NCBI GenBank assembly: GCA_903823665.1
Contig: CAIJTR010000038.1
Span: forward strand, 1 to 57,858
DNA from: an uncultured Rhodospirillales bacterium
Lineage (GTDB): Bacteria; Pseudomonadota; Alphaproteobacteria; Acetobacterales; Acetobacteraceae
DNA: 57,858 nucleotides
Reading direction: 5' to 3'
Numbering within the stretch: position 1 is the first letter of the stretch; each line of letters begins with the position of its first letter. Under the pieces are notes generated by a model. It saw only the letters and a program-made list of their open reading frames with translations, was not told where the DNA came from and ran no database searches. Of the stretch, positions 53,092-57,858 are shown piece by piece. Both the position numbers and the translations under genes were made by a program.

Positions 53092-53562
53092 TCACACCTT
53101 CCCAGCCGTGGGCGCAGCCTGTCCGGCCGCCGCATGAATGGCACTGCGAATGCGCGGATACGTGCCGCAGCGGCAGATATTGCTCATCGCGTTGTCGATA
53201 TCCTCATCGGACGGGGACGGCGTTTGATGCAGCAGGGCGGCGGCGGCCATGATCTGGCCGGACTGGCAATAACCGCATTGTGCCACCTCCAGCTCCTTCC
53301 ACGCCATCTGCACCGGATGGGTGCCGTCGGGTGACAGGCCCTCAATGGTGGTGATCTTCTGCCCGGCCATGCTGCCCGCCGGCAACTGGCACGAGCGCAG
53401 GGCGATGCCATTGATGTGCACCGTGCAGGCCCCGCATTGCGCAATGCCGCAGCCATATTTCGTGCCGGTCAGCCCCACATATTCGCGCAGTATCCACAGC
53501 AACGGTGTGTCGGCTGGGGCATCGACCTGATGCGAAGTACCATTGATATTCAATGTGATCAT
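53092..53562 (-). CDS. [2Fe-2S]-binding subunit of molybdenum hydroxylase (IorA-like)
   Basis: A 156-residue electron-transfer subunit with two [2Fe-2S] sites. The plant-type ferredoxin cluster is in [17 protein letters not shown], and the second cluster is in [18 protein letters not shown] plus [18 protein letters not shown]. The ATG at 53560-53562 ([16 protein letters not shown]) matches the family start. It lacks its own signal and would be carried out with the Tat-signal-bearing large subunit. It is the first gene of the two-gene operon. No cytochrome subunit gene follows, unlike some relatives. Confidence 0.93.
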   Translation of the reverse strand: MITLNINGTSHQVDAPADTPLLWILREYVGLTGTKYGCGIAQCGACTVHINGIALRSCQLPAGSMAGQKITTIEGLSPDGTHPVQMAWKELEVAQCGYCQSGQIMAAAALLHQTPSPSDEDIDNAMSNICRCGTYPRIRSAIHAAAGQAAPTAGKV

Positions 53563-53611
53563 GGTGAAACCTGCTCCTTGGGGGCTTGTTTTTATCAGGA
53601 TGGATGAAATG

Positions 53612-53628
53612 ACTTGCCATGAGCAAGT
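53612..53628. promoter_or_regulatory. Candidate regulator-binding palindrome in the iorA-carbamoylase divergent region
   Basis: An inverted repeat, ACTTGC (53612-53617) and GCAAGT (53623-53628), with a 5-base spacer. It extends imperfectly to a wider ATGA/TCAT palindrome reaching GGATG and CATCC on either side. It lies 50 bases before iorA on the minus strand and about 95 before the carbamoylase start on the plus strand. The shape resembles TetR-type operators. The regulator is not known. Confidence 0.35.
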
Positions 53629-53723
53629 GTTCATTCATCCACATCACGCAAGAGTGCACGCCGCTCGACAATGCGTCGCACGCACATGAAACTGCCCCTA
53701 TGACAGTCAGATCCGGAGCCCAG

Positions 53724-54665
53724 ATGCCCAGAACAATCCGCGTTGCCGCAGCCCAGATGGGCCCCACCCAGCTGGCAGACACACGCGCCCACACCCTCGC
53801 CCGCATGATCGCACTGCTCGAACAGGCCGCGACGCAAAAGGCCATGCTCGTGGTGTTCCCGGAACTGGCGTTCACCACCTTCTTTCCGCGCTGGCTGCTG
53901 GAGGGCGAAAAGCTTGCGCAGTTCTACGAGCGCGCAATGCCGAACCCGGACGTGCAGCCATTGTTCGACCGTGCGCGCGCGCTCGGCGTCGGCATGCAGG
54001 TGGGCTACGCCGAGCTGACGCCAGACGGCAAACACTACAACACCGCCATTTTTGTGCGGCCGGACGGGTCCATTCTCGGCAAATACCGCAAGGTGCATCT
54101 GCCTGGCTCCGTCGAGCCACGGCCGGGCGCGCGGTTCCAGCAGTTGGAGAAGCGGTATTTCGAATATGGCGATCTCGGCTTCCCCGCCTTCCGCGCCGGT
54201 CCTGAGTGGCAGGGCGGCATTCTCGGCATGATGATCTGCAATGACCGTCGCTGGCCGGAATCTTGGCGTATGCTGGGCATGCAGGGCGTGGAACTCGTCT
54301 GCCTCGGCTACAACTCCGCCGCCTATGACCCAAATGGCGGCACCACCGAGGACAGTGCTTTGCGCACCTTCCACTCCAAGTTGGTGGCACAGTCCAACGC
54401 CTATATGAACGCCACCTGGGCGATTGTGGTGGCAAAAGCCGGCGATGAAGACGGCTCGGGCCTCATCGGCGGCTCCTGCATCGTCGATCCAAACGGCGTG
54501 ATCGTGGCGGAGGCGCAAACGCTCTCGGATGAACTCCTGGTGGCCGATTGCGATCTCGATCGATGCCGCCAGGGCAAGGACAAGATGTTCAATTTCGAGG
54601 CGCATCGTAGGCCCGAGCACTACACCGCCATCACCGAACGCGCAGGCGTGATCGAGCCGCACTGA
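53724..54665 (+). CDS. N-carbamoyl-D-amino-acid hydrolase-like nitrilase-family enzyme
   Basis: A 313-residue member of the carbon-nitrogen hydrolase family, closest in pattern to N-carbamoyl-D-amino-acid amidohydrolase. The Glu-Lys-Cys triad is Glu47 in VVFPELAFTTFFPRW, Lys123 in GKYRKVHLPGS and Cys172 in MMICNDRRWPESW, near the positions in the Agrobacterium enzyme. The substrate-carboxylate region SNAYMNATWAIVVAKAG is conserved. The ATG at 53724 has GGAG five bases before it; a frame extending to 53619 crosses the regulatory palindrome. It probably hydrolyses carbamoyl amino acids from hydantoin or pyrimidine breakdown, but no hydantoinase lies next to it. Confidence 0.88.
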   Translation: MPRTIRVAAAQMGPTQLADTRAHTLARMIALLEQAATQKAMLVVFPELAFTTFFPRWLLEGEKLAQFYERAMPNPDVQPLFDRARALGVGMQVGYAELTPDGKHYNTAIFVRPDGSILGKYRKVHLPGSVEPRPGARFQQLEKRYFEYGDLGFPAFRAGPEWQGGILGMMICNDRRWPESWRMLGMQGVELVCLGYNSAAYDPNGGTTEDSALRTFHSKLVAQSNAYMNATWAIVVAKAGDEDGSGLIGGSCIVDPNGVIVAEAQTLSDELLVADCDLDRCRQGKDKMFNFEAHRRPEHYTAITERAGVIEPH

Positions 54666-54671
54666 ACAGCC

Positions 54672-56534
54672 TTAAGCGCTCTCATCCGCCAGCGCCAAGC
54701 GCAGCAATACGCTTCGCACCGCTAAATCCGGTGCCTGCATGCCATCCAGATATAGATCCGGCGCGGCAGGTGCTTCGTACGCCGAGCCCAGGCCGGTGAA
54801 GTTCGGAATCTGTCCAGCCAAGGCCTTGGCATAAAGCCCCTTGGGATCACGCCGGATGCATTCCTCAATCGGCGTATCGACAAAGATTTCAAGAAACTCG
54901 CCGTCAGCCACCAACTCGCGCACCATCTGCCGCTCTTGCGCGAACGGTGAGATGAAACAGCACAGCACCACCAGCCCCGCTTGCACCATCAGTGCCGCTA
55001 CCTCGCCGACACGGCGAATATTCTCCACCCGGTCGGCATCGCTGAAGCCCAGGTCGCGGTTGAGGCCGTGGCGCAGATTGTCGCCATCCAACAGCATCGT
55101 CCGCACGCCGCGTCGCTGCAGCTCCTGCTCCAACAGATCGGCAATGGTGGATTTCCCGGAACCGGACAGGCCGGTGAACCACAAAATGCGCGGCGTCTGT
55201 CCAAGTGCCGCCGCCCGCTCCGCCTGTCCAATCCGATGCGCCACGCGATGGACATTGGTGGCACGCCGCAGCGCGTGATCGATCATTCCCGCTGCAACCG
55301 TGGCGTGAGAGACGCGATCAATCAGAATGAATCCGCCGGTCGCTCGGCTCGTCGCATAAGGGTCAAAAACCAGCGGCACGTCAGTGGCCAAATTACAAAC
55401 GCCGAGCTCGTTGAGCTCCAACATCTTCGCCGGACGCGGTGCCAGATCGGTGATGTCAACACGATACTTCAGCGCCGTCACCCGTGCCGGCACCAACTGC
55501 GTGCCACAGCGCAGCAAATAGCTTCGCCCGGGCAGCAGCGGCTCATCGCCCATCCAAACCACATGGGCCGCGAACTGATCGGCCACATCTGGTCGCGCGC
55601 GAGGTGCGGCCAGCATGTCGCCCCGGCTGATATCAATGTCCTCTGCCAGCAGAACCGTCACAGCCTGGCCTGCTTCCGCGTGATCAAGATCACCATCGAA
55701 GGTGGCGATGCGCGCCACGTGGCCAACCTTGCCGGAGCTTGCAACGACGATTTTATCCCCCACGGCCACGCGCCCAGACGCAACGGTGCCGGCAAAACCG
55801 CGAAACCCATCGCCCGCCCGATTGACCCACTGCACCGCCATGCGGAACGCCGCCTCCACCGGAGCCGCACGCACATCCACACTCTCCAAACAATGCAGCA
55901 GTGTCGGCCCATCGAACCAAGCCGTGGCCTCAGTCGCCGTCACCACATTATGCCCAAGCTTGGCGCTGAGTGGGATTTTGACGATCGACGCGAACCCCAG
56001 AGTGGCCGCGAAAGCCTCGTATTCGTCGCAAATCAGCTGAAATCGTTCCGCCGGGCGCTCCACCAGATCGATCTTATTGACCGCCACCACAACGTGGCGA
56101 ATGCCCAGCAACCCGCAGATCACGCTATGCCGTCGCGTCTGCGGCAGTATTCCTTTGCTGGCGTCGATCAGGATCACGGCCATATCCGCCGTAGAAGCCC
56201 CGGCCGCCATGTTGCGCGTGTATTGCTCATGCCCCGGCGCATCGGCCACGATGAAGCTGCGGCGATCCGTGTGGAAATAGCGATATGCCACATCAATGGT
56301 GATGCCCTGCTCGCGCTCAGCCTCCAGCCCATCCGTCACCAGCGCCAGGTCAAGCGCGCCATCCACCGCTCCATGCCGCTGCGACGCGCGAGCCAGAGCC
56401 GAAAGCTGGTCATCAAAGATGCCGCGCGTGTCATGCAGCAGTCGGCCGATCAGCGTCGACTTACCGTCATCCACCGAGCCACAGATTAGAAAGCGCAGCA
56501 GTGTTTTCTCTTTGAGCGCCCCGTTATCGGGCAT
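54672..56534 (-). CDS. cysNC: Fused sulfate adenylyltransferase large subunit / APS kinase (CysNC)
   Basis: A 620-residue bifunctional enzyme for assimilatory sulfate activation. The CysN GTPase domain has P-loop GSVDDGKST at residues 19-26, the switch stretches [13 protein letters not shown] and [20 protein letters not shown], and AVNKIDLVE. From about residue 440 comes the APS kinase with P-loop GLSGSGKST (455-463), then [20 protein letters not shown] and [20 protein letters not shown]. The fusion turns sulfate plus ATP into PAPS with CysD. Its ATG overlaps the cysD stop (TGATG), so the two are coupled. Confidence 0.96.
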   Translation of the reverse strand: MPDNGALKEKTLLRFLICGSVDDGKSTLIGRLLHDTRGIFDDQLSALARASQRHGAVDGALDLALVTDGLEAEREQGITIDVAYRYFHTDRRSFIVADAPGHEQYTRNMAAGASTADMAVILIDASKGILPQTRRHSVICGLLGIRHVVVAVNKIDLVERPAERFQLICDEYEAFAATLGFASIVKIPLSAKLGHNVVTATEATAWFDGPTLLHCLESVDVRAAPVEAAFRMAVQWVNRAGDGFRGFAGTVASGRVAVGDKIVVASSGKVGHVARIATFDGDLDHAEAGQAVTVLLAEDIDISRGDMLAAPRARPDVADQFAAHVVWMGDEPLLPGRSYLLRCGTQLVPARVTALKYRVDITDLAPRPAKMLELNELGVCNLATDVPLVFDPYATSRATGGFILIDRVSHATVAAGMIDHALRRATNVHRVAHRIGQAERAAALGQTPRILWFTGLSGSGKSTIADLLEQELQRRGVRTMLLDGDNLRHGLNRDLGFSDADRVENIRRVGEVAALMVQAGLVVLCCFISPFAQERQMVRELVADGEFLEIFVDTPIEECIRRDPKGLYAKALAGQIPNFTGLGSAYEAPAAPDLYLDGMQAPDLAVRSVLLRLALADESA

Positions 56535-57613
56535 CAGAAATACCCCTCGCGCTTCTTGCGCTCCATCGAGGCCGAACTGTCGTGATCAATCAACCGCCCC
56601 TGCCGCTCCGAGAACGTGGACAAGCGCATTTCGTCAATGATGTCATCGACATCCGCAGCCCCCGACGCCATGCAGGCTGTCAGCGGATAGCATCCAAGCG
56701 TGCGAAACCGGACAGACATCAGCCGCTCCGTCTCACCCGGCAGGAGCTTCATCCGCGCATCATCACGCACCAGCAAAGCGCCACCACGCTCCACCACCGG
56801 GCGCTCAGCCGCGAAATACAGCGGCACAACGGGAATTTCCTCAGCGCGGATGTAGGCCCAAATATCCGCCTCGGTCCAATTCGATAGCGGGAACACGCGC
56901 ACGCTGGCACCCTTGGCCACGCGCGGATTGTAGAGATCCCAAAGCTCCGGCCGCTGCTGGCGAGGGTCCCACACATGCTGCGCCGAGCGCACCGAAACAA
57001 TCCGCTCCTTCGCCCGGCTGACCTCCTCATCCCGCCGCGCCCCACCGAACGCTGCGTCATACCCGCCGAGATCAAGCGCCTGCTTCAGCGCCTCCGTGCT
57101 CATGACCTGCGCATGAACAGCAGGCCCCGACGCAAACGGATCAATCCCCCGCGCCACACCGTCCGCGTTGGTGTGCACAATCAGCCGAATCCCAAGGGCG
57201 GCCACCAGCAGGTCGCGGTAGCGCAACATCTCCTGAAAATCCCAGCCCGTTGCGATGTGCAGGAACGGGAACGGCGGCAGTGCCGGCCAAAACGCCTTGC
57301 GCGCCAAATGCAGCATCACCGTGCTGTCTTTGCCGATGGAATACAGAAACACCGGATTGGCACACTGCGCGACAATATCGCGCATGATGGTGATCGCCTC
57401 GGCCTCCAGCTGCCGCAGATGAGGTGTCAGATAGGCACCCTTAGGAGCCCCGGCCCGCTGCGCCGCATACGTCGCTATCGCCCCAGCTAAATCGGTGAAC
57501 GACGTCTGACAAAATCGCCCGACATGACCTGTCGTGTTGCCGGATGATGAATGCTGCAAAACCCTACCCCAGTGCGCCGCGGACTCGACCAACCAAAGCC
57601 ATTGCTCGCCCAT
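56534..57613 (-). CDS. cysD: Sulfate adenylyltransferase small subunit CysD with long N-terminal extension
   Basis: A 359-residue ATP sulfurylase subunit of the PAPS-reductase fold. The adenylation core begins at [20 protein letters not shown] and holds the PP-loop [20 protein letters not shown]. Then come [20 protein letters not shown] and [21 protein letters not shown]. coli CysD (302 residues) starts about eight residues before the HLRQLEAE block. Here the only upstream ATG in frame gives an extra 55-60 residues of unusual composition with a weak ribosome-binding site. A TTG start within the extension is possible. It is the first gene of the cysD-cysNC operon. Confidence 0.93.
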   Translation of the reverse strand: MGEQWLWLVESAAHWGRVLQHSSSGNTTGHVGRFCQTSFTDLAGAIATYAAQRAGAPKGAYLTPHLRQLEAEAITIMRDIVAQCANPVFLYSIGKDSTVMLHLARKAFWPALPPFPFLHIATGWDFQEMLRYRDLLVAALGIRLIVHTNADGVARGIDPFASGPAVHAQVMSTEALKQALDLGGYDAAFGGARRDEEVSRAKERIVSVRSAQHVWDPRQQRPELWDLYNPRVAKGASVRVFPLSNWTEADIWAYIRAEEIPVVPLYFAAERPVVERGGALLVRDDARMKLLPGETERLMSVRFRTLGCYPLTACMASGAADVDDIIDEMRLSTFSERQGRLIDHDSSASMERKKREGYF

Positions 57614-57858
57614 GGCGTCACGTCAACTCACGAGAAGGATAGATACGCACACACAACAACAGACTGATGTTGGTGAGAATATGATCCTTCGAGATTATGA
57701 ACGATTTCAATGACATTAAAAGATTATGTCGATTTTTGAAGCCGGATTTTCATGGGTTAGGGGCGCGAAGCCTAGAGCAACGCCCGATCATATTGAACCG
57801 GTTCGGCTCAATATGATCGCGGCTAAGTTGCTCTAGAATCATACATTTCTAGAGCAAC
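57614..57858. other. Lower-GC spacer upstream of cysD, running to the window edge
   Basis: A 245-base stretch to the window edge, clearly less GC-rich than the genes (for example the run ATTAAAAGATTATG). It holds the nested palindrome at 57772-57836 and the start of a second copy at 57849-57858. I see no reading frame, RNA gene or recognised sulfur-responsive riboswitch. Confidence 0.5.
57772..57836. repeat. Nested palindromic repeat, family C
   Basis: A 65-base element with outer arms CTAGAGCAAC (57772-57781) and GTTGCTCTAG (57827-57836). Inner arms are GATCATATTGA and TCAATATGATC around a GAACCGGTTC-like centre. The arm CTAGAGCAAC appears again at 57849-57858, where the window ends, which suggests a tandem copy. 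Confidence 0.85.

Noticed and set aside
51407-53137. Plus-strand open frame of 576 codons opposite the molybdenum hydroxylase gene
   Set aside because: No motif and unusual His/Arg content; the minus-strand gene has Tat signal and molybdopterin motifs.
54981-56489. Plus-strand open frame of 502 codons opposite cysNC
   Set aside because: Shadow frame, His/Arg/Gln-rich, opposite an intact GTPase-kinase fusion.
57614-57858. Sulfur-related riboswitch (SAM type) upstream of cysD
   Set aside because: The only structure visible is the nested palindrome, which looks like a repeat; no multi-helix riboswitch pattern can be traced.
1-57858. CRISPR arrays, tRNA/rRNA genes, prophage or insertion-sequence genes
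   Set aside because: No regularly spaced direct repeats, no tRNA-like cloverleaf ends or rRNA sequence, and no transposase, integrase or phage structural motifs were seen on either strand.

Overview
The window (57,858 bp, visibly GC-rich) reads as ordinary chromosome of an alphaproteobacterium, most like Acetobacteraceae/Rhodospirillales. Pointers are an HdaA-type DnaA regulator with an N-terminal clamp-binding motif, an SUV3-like helicase followed by an S4 protein, a 7Fe ferredoxin and a CarD regulator, a phasin, a small aa3-type oxidase subunit IV, and fused CysNC. I see no rRNA, tRNA, CRISPR, transposase or prophage genes. The taxonomic call is inference from gene content. No gene-free stretch exceeds about 300 bases.

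Layout. 1-3.3 kb (minus): lgt, midA, pgeF and an edge-truncated lipoprotein gene, all overlapping by a few bases. 3.4-7.1 kb (plus): ubiK-like, ybjN-like, proC, a TetR regulator and a phasin, with one hypothetical on the opposite strand. 7.2-14.0 kb (minus): a catabolic operon with tcuA, tcuB, a three-part TRAP transporter and a PrpF/GalD-family isomerase, probably for tricarballylate or aconitate-like acids. 14.1-16.0 kb (minus): a 52-residue cytochrome oxidase subunit IV and purMN. 16.1-21.7 kb (plus): perM-like permease, hdaA, ppk, ppx. 21.7-23.1 kb (minus): a GNAT and a methyltransferase. 23.2-28.5 kb (plus): pteridine-reductase-like SDR, folB, uvrC, amidase, GNAT. 28.6-33.9 kb (minus): alpha/beta hydrolase, a NitT/TauT-type ABC importer, a beta-hydroxyacid dehydrogenase and a proline iminopeptidase.

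34.0-35.3 kb (plus): a DUF423 membrane protein and an RlmM-like methyltransferase. 35.4-39.1 kb (minus): a surface-polysaccharide operon (PglF/WbpM-like dehydratase, DegT aminotransferase) that ends in a tiny membrane protein and a secreted EndoU-family nuclease. 39.2-42.7 kb (plus): a WecA/MraY-like glycosyltransferase, a secreted protein made of two copies of one domain, and two sugar-type ABC permeases without partners. 42.7-46.6 kb (minus): MarR regulator, M17 aminopeptidase, htpG. 46.7-50.9 kb (plus): SUV3-like helicase, S4 protein, ferredoxin, CarD. 50.9-53.6 kb (minus): two-subunit molybdenum hydroxylase (IorAB-like). 53.7-54.7 kb (plus): carbamoylase-type nitrilase. 54.7-57.6 kb (minus): cysNC and cysD, then a lower-GC tail with a nested palindromic repeat.

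The points most worth a second look are: the EndoU nuclease plus small membrane protein inside the polysaccharide operon; an ABC ATPase whose only well-placed start is ATT; the TRAP/TcuAB/PrpF combination; the duplicated secreted domain; and several families of palindromic intergenic repeats. Nothing here clearly amounts to a wholly new system. Domain and family calls come from reading motifs by eye, without database searches.
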